Positions 51,950 to 60,164 of a DNA stretch of 64,000 bases are shown here, piece after piece. The position numbers and the translations under genes are program-made. The notes under the pieces are model-generated. The model had not been told where the DNA came from. It saw nothing but the letters and a program-made list of their open reading frames with translations, and searched no databases. Within the stretch, counting starts at the first letter, position 1; the number at the start of each line of letters is the position of its first letter. The stretch is from Caulobacter radicis (lineage in GTDB: Bacteria > Pseudomonadota > Alphaproteobacteria > Caulobacterales > Caulobacteraceae), in NCBI RefSeq assembly GCF_003094615.1, contig NZ_QDKO01000013.1:34839-98838 (forward strand), in the 5' to 3' direction.

Positions 51950-52702
51950 GTGATCGTTCGCCTCGCCCTCGCCTTCTCCGCCATGGCCGCCCTGCCCGCC
52001 TGCGCCCAGCCGGCGCCGGTGCAGAGCTACGAGGTGGTCCGCACCTATCCCCACGACCGCCAGGCCTTTACCGAGGGCCTCTTGGTGCGCGACGGCCAGC
52101 TCTATGAGAGCACGGGCCTGGAAGGCCGCTCGTGGGTGCGCAAGGTGGATCTGGAAACCGGCGCGGTGCGGCAGCAGGCGGACCTCGATCCCAAGTATTT
52201 CGGCGAGGGAATCGTCGACTGGGGCGACGAGATCGTCCAGCTGACCTGGCAGAACGGGATCGGCTTCGTGCGCGACCGGGCGACCTTCGCCGTCAAGTCG
52301 ACCTTCAGCTACACCGGCGAGGGCTGGGCCCTGACCAAGGACGACCGCCGCATCATCATGAGCGACGGCACCGCCGAGCTGCGGTTCCTGGATCCCAAGA
52401 CCCTGAAGGAAACCGGCCGGGTGAAGGTGACCGACGATGGTCGCCCCGTGGACCAGATCAACGAGCTGGAATTCATCAAGGGCGAGGTCTGGGCCAATGT
52501 CTGGCAGACCGACCAGATCATCCGCATCGATCCGAAGACCGGCAAGGTGGTCGGACGGCTGGACCTGTCGGGCCTGCTGACGCCGGAGGAGGCTCGCCGC
52601 GCCGACGTGCTGAACGGCATCGCCTACGACGCCAAGGCCGATCGGATCTTCGTTACGGGGAAGTTCTGGCCGTGGCTGTTCGAGATCAAGGTGGCGAAAT
52701 AG
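51950..52702 (+). CDS. Glutaminyl-peptide cyclotransferase
   Basis: The 250-residue protein belongs to the plant-type glutamine cyclotransferase family, a five-bladed propeller that turns N-terminal glutamine into pyroglutamate. It starts at a GTG with a signal sequence (RLALAFSAMAALPACAQ; possible lipidation at Cys is weak because of LPAC). Family blocks are YPHDRQAFTEGLLVRDGQLY, YESTGLEGRSWVRKVDLETG and INELEFIKGEVWANVWQTDQ. It is probably periplasmic. It converges with pleD. Confidence 0.9.
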   Translation: MIVRLALAFSAMAALPACAQPAPVQSYEVVRTYPHDRQAFTEGLLVRDGQLYESTGLEGRSWVRKVDLETGAVRQQADLDPKYFGEGIVDWGDEIVQLTWQNGIGFVRDRATFAVKSTFSYTGEGWALTKDDRRIIMSDGTAELRFLDPKTLKETGRVKVTDDGRPVDQINELEFIKGEVWANVWQTDQIIRIDPKTGKVVGRLDLSGLLTPEEARRADVLNGIAYDAKADRIFVTGKFWPWLFEIKVAK

Positions 52703-52709
52703 GCGGCGC

Positions 52710-54074
52710 TCAAGCCGCCTTGCAGACCACGGCGTTGCGGCCGGCGGCCTTGGCTTCGTAGACGCCGCTGTCGGCGCGCTTGAGCAGGGCCTCGGGGCTG
52801 TCGCCCGCGCCGGTGGTGGCCGAGACGCCGACCGAGATGGTCACCGTCAGCAGTTCCTGGCCGCCGGCCACGCGGAACGGCGAGCCGGCCACATGCATGC
52901 GGATGCGCTCGGCGATGCGCACGGCGTCGGCCAGCTGGGTGTCGGGCATGATCACCGTGAACTCCTCGCCGCCGTAGCGGCAAGGCAAGTCGATGGCCCG
53001 CACGTTCGAGGCCAGGCGCAGGGCGAACTCGCGCAGCACCTCGTCGCCGACATCGTGGCCGAAGCCGTCGTTGATCTTCTTGAAGTAGTCGATGTCGATC
53101 AGCAGGGCCGAGACCGGGTCGCCGCCCATGGTGGCGCGGTTGACCAGGGCCGACAGCTGGCCGGTCATGTAGCGGCGGTTGTGCAGGCCGGTCAGCGGAT
53201 CGGTGACGGCCAGCTCCAGCGAGTGGTCGAGATTGTTGCGCAGGTAGTCGGTGTAGCGCTTGCGGCGCACCTGGGTGCGGACGCGGGCGGCCAGCTCCTG
53301 CGGGTCGATCGGGCGCGGCAGCACGTCGTTGACGCCGATATCCAGCGCCTTGACCATCCGCGGGCGGTCGTCGGGATCCACCACGGCCAGGATCGGCAGG
53401 TGACGGGTGCGCTCGCTCGAACGCAGCGTCGCGGCGAAGCGCAGGCCGTCGAAGCCGCGGGCGGCGGCGTTGACGATGACGAGGTCCACCGGCCCGCCGG
53501 CGCTGATCTCGGCCTTGGCCAGGTCGGTCTCGATCACAGGACGGTGCTCGACCGCCAGTTCGGAGGCGACGCGCTGGGCCTGGCGTTCGTTGTCGTCGAC
53601 GATCAGCACCCGGCCGCCGATGCCGTCCAGGCGGGCGGCGGCGCCGGCGATCACGCCGATGCGGCGGCCCGAGGCCTCGCGCTGGCGCAGTTCGTCGATG
53701 ACCATCTTCAGGCGGGTCAGGCTGCGCACGCGGGCGAACAGCATGACGTCGTCGATGGGTTTCGTCAGAAAGTCGGCGGCGCCCGCCTCCAGGCCCTGGA
53801 TGCGGTCGGCGCGGCCGTCCAGCGCCGTGACCAGCACCACCGGGATATGGCGGGTGGCGGCGTCTTCCTTGAGCTTGCGGCAGACGGTGAAGCCGTCCAT
53901 GCCGGGCATCATCACGTCCAGCAGGATGATGTCGGGCAGTTCCTCGGCCGCCTTCGCCAGGGCCGTCGGGCCGTCATAGGCGTAGGAGACCTGATAATAT
54001 TCGGCCGACAGCTTGGCCTCGAGCAGGCGCACATTGGCCTCGATGTCGTCGACGACGAGGATTCGCGCGCTCAC
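52710..54074 (-). CDS. pleD: Diguanylate cyclase response regulator PleD
   Basis: PleD makes c-di-GMP when phosphorylated and drives the flagellum-to-stalk switch at the cell pole. The 454-residue protein has a receiver domain with phospho-Asp53 (LLDVMMPGMDG), a second receiver-like adaptor domain with VLIVDDNERQAQRVASELAV, and a GGDEF domain. The GGDEF domain has active site RYGGEEF and, just before it, the inhibitory I-site RAID. Its order and length match Caulobacter PleD closely. It starts 7 bases after the divK stop, forming the divK-pleD operon. Confidence 0.98.
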   Translation of the reverse strand: MSARILVVDDIEANVRLLEAKLSAEYYQVSYAYDGPTALAKAAEELPDIILLDVMMPGMDGFTVCRKLKEDAATRHIPVVLVTALDGRADRIQGLEAGAADFLTKPIDDVMLFARVRSLTRLKMVIDELRQREASGRRIGVIAGAAARLDGIGGRVLIVDDNERQAQRVASELAVEHRPVIETDLAKAEISAGGPVDLVIVNAAARGFDGLRFAATLRSSERTRHLPILAVVDPDDRPRMVKALDIGVNDVLPRPIDPQELAARVRTQVRRKRYTDYLRNNLDHSLELAVTDPLTGLHNRRYMTGQLSALVNRATMGGDPVSALLIDIDYFKKINDGFGHDVGDEVLREFALRLASNVRAIDLPCRYGGEEFTVIMPDTQLADAVRIAERIRMHVAGSPFRVAGGQELLTVTISVGVSATTGAGDSPEALLKRADSGVYEAKAAGRNAVVCKAA

Positions 54075-54080
54075 GACCTG

Positions 54081-54449
54081 TTACCTCTCCAGCAGCCGGC
54101 GGATGGTTTCGAGAAAGTGCGACACCGAGATCGGCTTCGAGATGTAGGCCTCGCAGCCGCCCTCGCGAATCCGCTCTTCATCGCCCTTCATCGCAAATGC
54201 CGTAACAGCGACCACGGGTATATGTGACAGATCGTCGTCCTCCTTGAGCCACTTGGTCACTTCCAGGCCCGAAATCTCGGGCAGCTGGATGTCCATGAGG
54301 ATCAAATTCGGGCGGTGTTCACGGGCGATCGACAGCGCCTGCAGTCCCTCACGGGTCTGCAGGGTCTCGTAGCCCTGGGCCTCGAGCAGATCATGAAACA
54401 GCTTCATGTTCAGCTCGTTATCCTCGACGATGAGGACCTTCTTCGTCAT
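54081..54449 (-). CDS. divK: Single-domain response regulator DivK
   Basis: DivK is a stand-alone receiver phosphorylated by DivJ and dephosphorylated by PleC. It controls CckA through DivL and so CtrA activity. The 122-residue protein ([20 protein letters not shown]) has phospho-Asp53 in [12 protein letters not shown] and the switch Lys in AYISKPIS. It is nearly identical to Caulobacter DivK but ends at LLER, three residues short of the form I recall. A CtrA-like box lies about 80 bases upstream. Confidence 0.98.
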   Translation of the reverse strand: MTKKVLIVEDNELNMKLFHDLLEAQGYETLQTREGLQALSIAREHRPNLILMDIQLPEISGLEVTKWLKEDDDLSHIPVVAVTAFAMKGDEERIREGGCEAYISKPISVSHFLETIRRLLER

Positions 54450-54528
54450 CCTGACCCCGACCATACGGTCCGTGGCGACACGTGAGGGATTCGCGCCGCT
54501 TCTTCATCCTCAGATCGCACGAATATCC

Positions 54529-54543
54529 TTAAGCCCGCGCTAA
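54529..54543 (-). promoter_or_regulatory. Candidate CtrA box upstream of divK
   Basis: The plus strand reads TTAA-GCCCGCG-CTAA, one base from TTAA-N7-TTAA. It lies in the divK/HAD intergenic region, 80 bases upstream of divK. divK transcription is CtrA-dependent in Caulobacter crescentus, which supports the assignment. Confidence 0.55.
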
Positions 54544-54572
54544 TCGCGTTTCCAACGACCGATCGCACACAA

Positions 54573-55229
54573 ATGGACGCCCGCTCTCTCGACCTCAAGA
54601 CCTGCACGCTGGATGCGCACCGTCCGCTCGTCATCGTGGATGTCGACGAAGTGCTGGCCCAGTTCATGGCCGGCTTCGGCGCGTTCATCGGCCGGCACGG
54701 CTTCGAGTTGCGCGTCGATCGCTTCGCGCTGTTCCAGAACATCTATCGCCCGGGCGAGACCGAGCACCTGGACCTCATCGCCGGCCGGGCCCTGTTCAAC
54801 GACTTCTTCCGCGACGGCGGCGAGGATCTGCTGCCGGCCGAGGGCGCGGCCGACGCCCTGGCCGACCTGTCGCTGGACGCCAATGTGGTGATTCTGACCA
54901 ACGCCCCCGAGCACGGCCGCCAGACCCGCGCCCGCTGGCTGAAGACCCACGGCTTCGACTATCCGCTGATCATCAATTCCGGCCCAAAGGGTCCGTCGGC
55001 GGCCGACCTGGCCGGGCGGGTCGAGGGGCCGGCGGTGTTCATCGACGATCTGCTGCCCCAACTCGAATCAGTCGCCGAGTACGCCCCGAGCGTGGGCCGC
55101 TTCCAGATGGTGACGGACGAACGCCTGCGCCCCCTGGCCCCCAGCGCGCCCGACCGGCACCGGCGCATCGACCTGTGGCCCGACCTGAAGGTCGCCCTCC
55201 GCGAGGCGCTGGCGCTCGACGGGCGATGA
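54573..55229 (+). CDS. HAD-superfamily hydrolase of unknown substrate
   Basis: The 218-residue protein has the HAD motifs DVDEV (motif I, nucleophile Asp plus acid Asp), VVILTNAPEHGRQTRARW (motif II) and AVFIDDLLPQL (motif III), with a Lys between in NSGPKGPS. A helical cap with FELRVDRFALFQNIYRPGET follows motif I. The substrate is unknown. It ends 10 bases before dinB and is probably cotranscribed with it. Confidence 0.83.
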   Translation: MDARSLDLKTCTLDAHRPLVIVDVDEVLAQFMAGFGAFIGRHGFELRVDRFALFQNIYRPGETEHLDLIAGRALFNDFFRDGGEDLLPAEGAADALADLSLDANVVILTNAPEHGRQTRARWLKTHGFDYPLIINSGPKGPSAADLAGRVEGPAVFIDDLLPQLESVAEYAPSVGRFQMVTDERLRPLAPSAPDRHRRIDLWPDLKVALREALALDGR

Positions 55230-55239
55230 AGACCCTCGG

Positions 55240-56496
55240 ATGAAAGCCCTCTGCAGAGACTGTCTGTGGACCGGCGAGCGCAGGGCGCCGCGCTGCCCGT
55301 CGTGCGGCTCGCCGCGGACGGTCTTCCATGAAGAGCTGGGCGTCCTGTCGATGGCCCACCTGGACTGCGACGCCTTCTACGCCTCGGTCGAGAAGCGCGA
55401 CGATCCGAGCCTGCGCGACAAGCCGGTGATCGTCGGCGGCGGCAAGCGGGGCGTGGTCACCACGGCCTGCTACATCGCCCGGATGAGCGGGGCGCGCTCG
55501 GCCATGCCGATGTTCAAGGCGCTGCAGCTGTGTCCCGACGCGGTCGTGGTGAAGCCCAACTTCGCCAAATACAAGCACGAGAGCGCGCTGATCATGGCGC
55601 GCCTGTCGAACCTGACGCCGTTGGTCCAGCCGCTGTCGCTGGACGAGGCCTGGATCGACCTTGCAGGCACCGAACGCCTGCACGGCGCGCCGCCGGCCGT
55701 GATGCTGGCCAAGGTTCAGAGAGAGATCGAGGCCGAGCAGAACCTGACCGTCTCCATCGGCCTGGCCCCCAACAAGTTCCTGGCCAAGATCGCCTCGGAA
55801 CTGGACAAGCCGCGCGGCTTCTCGGCCATCGGCGCGGCCGAGGCGGTGGCTTTCCTGGCGTCAAAGCCGGTGTCGATCCTGCCAGGCGTGGGCCCGGCCA
55901 CGGTCTCGACGCTGGCGGGCCTTGGCCTTCGCACCGTCGGCGACATCGCCAACGCCGACCTCAAGACCCTGGCCAGGGAGCTGGGCGCGGGCGGCCTGCG
56001 GCTGCATCGCCTGGCCCACGGGCAGGACGCCCGGGCGGTCGATCCCGACAGCGTCCGCAAGACCATCAGCGCCGAGACCACCTTCAACGACGATCTCTTC
56101 CGCCGCGAGGACCTGGAAGACCAGTTGTGGCCCCTGTGCGAGAAGGTCGCCCGGCAGGCGCGCCGGGAAGAGGTGGCCGGTCGGGTCGCGACGCTGAAGC
56201 TGCGCACGCCCGACTTCAAGATCCACACCCGCCGCCGCACCCTGCCCGTCCCCACCCAGACGGCCCAGACCCTGTTCCAGGTGGCGCGCGAACTGCTGGC
56301 CGCCGAGCCGCCGGGCCGGTCCTACCGCCTGATCGGCGCGGGCCTGACCGAATTCGTCCCCGCCGCCGGCGCGGCCGACGACTTCTTCGCCGGCGACGAG
56401 CGCCGGGCCCTGAAGAGCGAGACCGCCATCGACGCCCTGCGCGGCAAGTTCGGCCTCAGCGCCGTCGTCACCGGCCGGGCGCTGAAGAGCAAGTAG
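55240..56496 (+). CDS. dinB: DNA polymerase IV with N-terminal zinc-ribbon-like extension
   Basis: This is a Y-family translesion polymerase. The core begins at MAHLDCDAFYASVE (about residue 38) and has the catalytic pair in PLSLDEAWIDL, the helix-hairpin-helix ILPGVGPATVSTLAGLGLRT, and a little-finger domain. The first ~35 residues hold CRDC and CPSC (Cys5, Cys8, Cys19, Cys22), a likely zinc ribbon not found in E. coli DinB. A start at the later ATG would drop this extension, but it is in frame and has normal codon use. The end overlaps the convergent LysR gene by 29 bases. Confidence 0.92.
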   Translation: MKALCRDCLWTGERRAPRCPSCGSPRTVFHEELGVLSMAHLDCDAFYASVEKRDDPSLRDKPVIVGGGKRGVVTTACYIARMSGARSAMPMFKALQLCPDAVVVKPNFAKYKHESALIMARLSNLTPLVQPLSLDEAWIDLAGTERLHGAPPAVMLAKVQREIEAEQNLTVSIGLAPNKFLAKIASELDKPRGFSAIGAAEAVAFLASKPVSILPGVGPATVSTLAGLGLRTVGDIANADLKTLARELGAGGLRLHRLAHGQDARAVDPDSVRKTISAETTFNDDLFRREDLEDQLWPLCEKVARQARREEVAGRVATLKLRTPDFKIHTRRRTLPVPTQTAQTLFQVARELLAAEPPGRSYRLIGAGLTEFVPAAGAADDFFAGDERRALKSETAIDALRGKFGLSAVVTGRALKSK

Positions 56497-57388
56497 CCTC
56501 CGCCAGCGCCTCGCCCGCCGTCGTTCGCACCGCCGCCGTCAGCCGGTCCAGCAGCCGCGCCGACAGCCGCGAGCGCTGCCAGTAGAGCGTGACCGCGATG
56601 GCGTGGCCCGGCGGCAGTTCGACCAGCCGGCCGGAAGCCAGGTGAGGCTGCGCGAGCGTGCGCGGCGTCATCGCCCAGCCCAGGCCGGCCAGGTTCATGT
56701 CGAGCATGCCTTGAGTGGCCGGCGTCCAGTGCACCGGGCCTTCGGGGCGTACGCCCAGCGCTTCCTGGGCCCAGCGAGCCTGAAGACCGTCGCGGCGGTC
56801 GAAGCGCAGCAACGGCGCATGGCGCAGGCGCTCGGCGCCGAAACCGCCCGGGAAGACCCGCGCCATGAAGGCGGGACTGGCCGTGGCCACGTACTCGATC
56901 GCCCCGAGGGGATAGGTCTTGCAGCCGACCACCGGCGCGGGATCGGCGGTGACGGCGGCCAGCACCTCACCGTCGCGCAGGCGCTCGGCGGTGTGAGCCT
57001 CGTCGTCCATGACGATGTCGAGCATGGCCCCGGTCTCTTCGGCGAAGCGCGCGGCGGCGAGCGGGAACCAGGTGCTGACGCTGTCGGCGTTGACGGCGAT
57101 GCGCACCACGGCCGGCCCCTCGGCCAGGTCGGTCAAGCGCGGCAGGTCGGCGATCAGGTCGCCCTCCAGCAGCCGCACCTGCTCCACATGGGCGCAGAGC
57201 CGCGCGCCGATGGCGGTGGGCCGGCAGGGCTGCCCGCGGGTCAGCAGCACCGCGCCCAGGCGCTCTTCCAGGCCCTTCACCCGCTGTGAGACGGCCGAAG
57301 GGGTGACGCCCAGCGCAGCGGCCGCCTTGTCGAAGGCCCCCTCACGGGCGACAGCCGCCACCGCGGCCAGGGACGCATAGTCCAGCAT
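56468..57388 (-). CDS. argP: LysR-type regulator, ArgP family
   Basis: The 306-residue protein has the LysR helix-turn-helix (AREGAFDKAAAALGVTPSAV) and a co-inducer domain. Its start MLDYASLAAVAAVAREGAFD matches the ArgP/IciA group. ArgP activates the basic-amino-acid exporter gene argO in response to arginine, with lysine as antagonist. It is divergent from a LysE/ArgO exporter with 69 bases between, the classic arrangement. The ATG at 57388 was chosen over a long upstream frame that overlaps the exporter. Confidence 0.92.
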   Translation of the reverse strand: MLDYASLAAVAAVAREGAFDKAAAALGVTPSAVSQRVKGLEERLGAVLLTRGQPCRPTAIGARLCAHVEQVRLLEGDLIADLPRLTDLAEGPAVVRIAVNADSVSTWFPLAAARFAEETGAMLDIVMDDEAHTAERLRDGEVLAAVTADPAPVVGCKTYPLGAIEYVATASPAFMARVFPGGFGAERLRHAPLLRFDRRDGLQARWAQEALGVRPEGPVHWTPATQGMLDMNLAGLGWAMTPRTLAQPHLASGRLVELPPGHAIAVTLYWQRSRLSARLLDRLTAAVRTTAGEALAEATCSSAPGR

Positions 57389-57396
57389 TAGATCGC

Positions 57397-57424
57397 CTAA
57401 TTTTGATTTAGCATCCTTAGTTAG
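57397..57424. promoter_or_regulatory. AT-rich argP-argO control region
   Basis: An unusually AT-rich patch holds CTAA-N7-TTAG (57397-57411), followed by CTTAGTTAG. It is a likely LysR-type (ArgP) binding site and also the source of both promoters. Confidence 0.5.
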
Positions 57425-57457
57425 ACTACAGCCGTCGCCGCCGCCATCAAGACGGCC

Positions 57458-58084
57458 ATGAGCACCGCCCTCCTCCCCGCCTTTGCAAAAGGCTTCGCCC
57501 TGTCCGCCGGTCTGATCGTCGCCATCGGCGCACAGAACATGTTCGTCCTGCGCCAGGGGCTGAAGCGCGAGCACGTGGCGCCGATCGTGCTGTTCTGCGC
57601 CCTGGCCGACGCCGCCCTGATCATCGCCGGCGTCAACGGGCTGGGCGCGCTGCTGGCGCTGGTTCCGGGCCTGTCGCTGGCGTTGAGCCTGGGCGGCGCG
57701 GCGTTCCTGGCCTGGTACGGGGTCGGCGCCCTGCGGCGGGCGGCCAATCCCGAGGCGCTGGCCCTGGCCGACCAGCCGAGCATCACCCTGGGCGCGGCGC
57801 TGGCCGGCACGGCCGCCTTCACCTTCCTGAACCCGCACGTCTATATCGACACGGTGATGCTGATGGGCGCGGTCGGCGCCAGCCTGCCCGTCGCCGAGCG
57901 GCCGCTGTTCATGGCCGGCGCGGCCCTGGCCAGCGTCTCCTGGTTCTCGGCCCTGGGCTTCGGCGCCCGCTTCCTCGTCCCGCTGTTCTCCCGCCCCGCC
58001 GCCTGGCGCGCGCTCGACCTCGTCATCGGCGCGGTGATGCTGCTGCTGGCCGCCAGCCTGCTGGTCGCGGCGACGGGTCGGTAG
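57458..58084 (+). CDS. argO: LysE/ArgO-family amino-acid exporter
   Basis: This 208-residue inner-membrane exporter has six hydrophobic segments. The family blocks are VAIGAQNMFVLRQGLKREHV at the start and FTFLNPHVYIDTVMLMGAVG in the middle. Such proteins export arginine or lysine by exchange with protons. The divergent ArgP regulator and the close match to the ArgO/LysE signature support the name; the preferred substrate is not decided. Confidence 0.9.
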   Translation: MSTALLPAFAKGFALSAGLIVAIGAQNMFVLRQGLKREHVAPIVLFCALADAALIIAGVNGLGALLALVPGLSLALSLGGAAFLAWYGVGALRRAANPEALALADQPSITLGAALAGTAAFTFLNPHVYIDTVMLMGAVGASLPVAERPLFMAGAALASVSWFSALGFGARFLVPLFSRPAAWRALDLVIGAVMLLLAASLLVAATGR

Positions 58085-58126
58085 GCTGGATCTGCCGTCC
58101 CTCCCCAGCCCTTCCTGATCCGCACT

Positions 58127-58220
58127 TCCCCGCGAAGGCGGGGACCCAAGCCGATTCGGCGGCTCATTCGCCGCCCAGCCCCACCCTGAAATCCAGCTTG
58201 GATCCCCGCCTTCGCGGGGA
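58127..58220. repeat. Long inverted repeat, family B (CCCCGCGAAGGCGGGG)
   Basis: A 25-base arm (58127-58151) and its complement (58196-58220) match at 24 of 25 positions. Each arm contains the self-complementary TCCCCGCGAAGGCGGGGA or its reverse. The 44-base spacer contains an ATTCGGCGGCTCATTCGCCG hairpin. It follows the exporter gene and could terminate transcription. It is unlike family A. Confidence 0.88.
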
Positions 58221-58252
58221 TGCTCGGAAAAGAGCCGAGAACCCGATCAGAG

Positions 58253-58300
58253 AACTCTGCTTGACAGAGTTACTTCGCGATATCACTCTGCACCACAGAG
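58253..58300 (+). promoter_or_regulatory. Paired CTCTG-N5-CAGAG operators over the promoter of a membrane/wHTH operon
   Basis: Two inverted repeats of identical form lie 31 bases apart: AACTCTG-CTTGA-CAGAGTT (58253-58271) and CTCTG-CACCA-CAGAG (58286-58300). The first overlaps a TTGACA (58261-58266), a likely -35. The second lies where the -10 to start region would be. They are the likely binding sites of the operon's own regulator. Confidence 0.7.
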
Positions 58301-58326
58301 AGCTTTGAAGCTCCATGGAGGATGTG

Positions 58327-58896
58327 ATGGTGCTGACCAAGAACGAAGCGGCCGCGGCGCTGGCCGACATTCAGGAAACCACCCGCCGGGGCGCCACCCT
58401 GCGCGGCTACCGCATCGGCGGGCCGATCCTGATGCTGTGGAGCGTGGTCTGGGCCCTGGGCTATCTCGGCATGGGCCTTTTGCCTTCGCACCAGTGGGGC
58501 TGGGTCTGGCTGGTGCTCGACACGGTCGGCGCGATCGGCTCCATCCTGCTGGCCCGTCCGGCGGACAAGGCCACGCGGGCCGCCGGCATGAAAAGCCAGG
58601 GCAACTCCCTGAAGATGATGGGCGGCATGGCCGTGGCCATCATCTTCGTGATGTCGACCTTCTACGTGCTGCGCCCCACGGATCCGGCGGCCTACCTGGC
58701 CTTTCCCGGCCTGATGGTGGGAGCGATCTACGCGGCCGTCGGCGTCTTCGTGGCTGGGCGCTACCTGGGGATCGGCGCGGTGATGTTCGCGCTCACCCTG
58801 GTCGGGTTCTACGCCTTCCCCGAGATCCTCGCCTTCTGGATGGCCAGCGCCAGCGTGGCGCTGTTCGTCAGCGGCGTCTGGCTGGCGAGGGCCTGA
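58327..58896 (+). CDS. Multi-pass membrane protein in self-regulated operon
   Basis: I start at the ATG at 58327, which has GGAGG five bases upstream. The 189-residue protein has a short helical N-terminus (LTKNEAAAALADIQETTRRG) and about five membrane segments. It is of unknown function and resembles small membrane partners encoded next to winged-helix regulators. The regulator gene begins 2 bases after its stop. Confidence 0.78.
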   Translation: MVLTKNEAAAALADIQETTRRGATLRGYRIGGPILMLWSVVWALGYLGMGLLPSHQWGWVWLVLDTVGAIGSILLARPADKATRAAGMKSQGNSLKMMGGMAVAIIFVMSTFYVLRPTDPAAYLAFPGLMVGAIYAAVGVFVAGRYLGIGAVMFALTLVGFYAFPEILAFWMASASVALFVSGVWLARA

Positions 58897-58898
58897 GC

Positions 58899-59195
58899 AT
58901 GGCCCAGGCCGACGACCTGATTCACCAGCCCCTGCGCCTGAAGATCATGGCCGCGCTCTATGCCGAGCGCGACGGCGAGCCGCCCGAGTTCTCGCGCCTG
59001 AAGGCGATCACCCAGGCCACCGACGGCAATCTGGGCAGCCACCTGACCGCCCTGGAAAAGGCCGGTTATGTCGAGATCCTGAAAGACCACGTCGGCAAGC
59101 GCCCCCGAACCCGCGCCAAGGTCACGGCGGAGGGCGCCAAGGCCTTCAGGGGCCACGTCGCCTACCTGCGGGAACTGGTCGAGGGCATCGACTGA
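58899..59195 (+). CDS. Winged-helix transcriptional regulator
   Basis: The 98-residue protein is a single winged helix of the ArsR/MarR-like HTH_27 type: HQPLRLKIMAALYAERDGE, TQATDGNLGSHLTALEKAGY, then the wing and KVTAEGAKAFRGHVAYLREL. It has no obvious metal site. It is cotranscribed with the membrane protein upstream and probably binds the two matching inverted repeats at the operon promoter. Confidence 0.88.
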   Translation: MAQADDLIHQPLRLKIMAALYAERDGEPPEFSRLKAITQATDGNLGSHLTALEKAGYVEILKDHVGKRPRTRAKVTAEGAKAFRGHVAYLRELVEGID

Positions 59196-59213
59196 CGCGC
59201 CCCTGGCGGGAGT

Positions 59214-60086
59214 TCAACTTCCCGCCGCGTCGCGGCCCTTGCCAGCCTCGCGGATGCTCTCCAGGAACTTCGCGACGCGCTCGGACTTGCAGACCTCGTG
59301 GCTCTGTCCCTTGGCTTCCAGGTCCACGCATTGGTGCGCAGCCGCCATCGGCGGGATCATGTCGATCGGTTCGGCGCTGGCGTCGCCCCGGTCGACCACC
59401 GCGCCGAGCTTCTTCAGGAAATTGAGTATCCCGCGACGGTTGGCGACCGCCTGGGGCTCCTGCCCTTCCGCGGGCGGCGCGGGCAGAGCGGCCAGCTGCT
59501 TGTCGACATCCAGCCGCGCCAGATCGGCCTTGGCCGCGTCGAACTCGCCCAGCTCGCGACGCGCATTGACCACCTTGGCCATCATGCCCAGCCACTGCGG
59601 GTCGTCGGGCTTGGCGGGCAAGGCCTCGGCGCCCGCGATGAACGCGCGCTGGTAACGCGCCTTGCGCGCGGGCTCGGCGTCGCTCTGCCAGCTGGCCTGA
59701 AGCACCAGCCACAGCGGATCGCCCTCGCCCTTCAGGGCGCGCTCGAGCCAGGCGGCGCGGTAGTAGCTGGTGTCCTCCTGGACCATCCGCCGATAGTCTT
59801 CGGAGGCGAGCAGAGCCGGCAGCGCCTTGAGTTCGGCCTTTGAGAACGACTTGTAAACGACGAGACCGTTGCCGGGGCAGGTCGGGATCGGGCGCGGGAA
59901 TTCCCAGCTGCCATACGGCTTGCCGTCGGGCCGTTGGCCCCAGGTACTGTAGGACATGGTGTCGGTGTAGACGAAGCTTTCGCCGCCGACGGGGCACTTC
60001 ATCTTCACCGGATAGGGCGTGCCCGCATGGGCCGCGCCGACCAGACCCGCCGCGGCCGCGGCGACCGCGATCAACCAAGACTTCAT
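59214..60086 (-). CDS. Exported protein of unknown function
   Basis: The ATG at 60086 begins a signal peptide (MKSWLIAVAAAAAGLVGAAH, then AG). The 290-residue protein has a first part with MKCPVGGESFVYTDTMSYST, then IPTCPGNGLVVYKSFSKAEL, resembling DUF2225-like proteins. A long helical, possibly TPR-like part follows (GEFDAAKADLARLDVDK). Four cysteines in the mature part could form disulfides. There is no confident function. It is separate from the rod cluster by 78 bases. Confidence 0.7.
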   Translation of the reverse strand: MKSWLIAVAAAAAGLVGAAHAGTPYPVKMKCPVGGESFVYTDTMSYSTWGQRPDGKPYGSWEFPRPIPTCPGNGLVVYKSFSKAELKALPALLASEDYRRMVQEDTSYYRAAWLERALKGEGDPLWLVLQASWQSDAEPARKARYQRAFIAGAEALPAKPDDPQWLGMMAKVVNARRELGEFDAAKADLARLDVDKQLAALPAPPAEGQEPQAVANRRGILNFLKKLGAVVDRGDASAEPIDMIPPMAAAHQCVDLEAKGQSHEVCKSERVAKFLESIREAGKGRDAAGS

Positions 60087-60164
60087 GACTTCCCTCCCCA
60101 CTCGGAGGGCGAGACTGGCATTCAAATTGACGCGCGTAAATAGCAAGTCCACGCGCCAGGCCGA

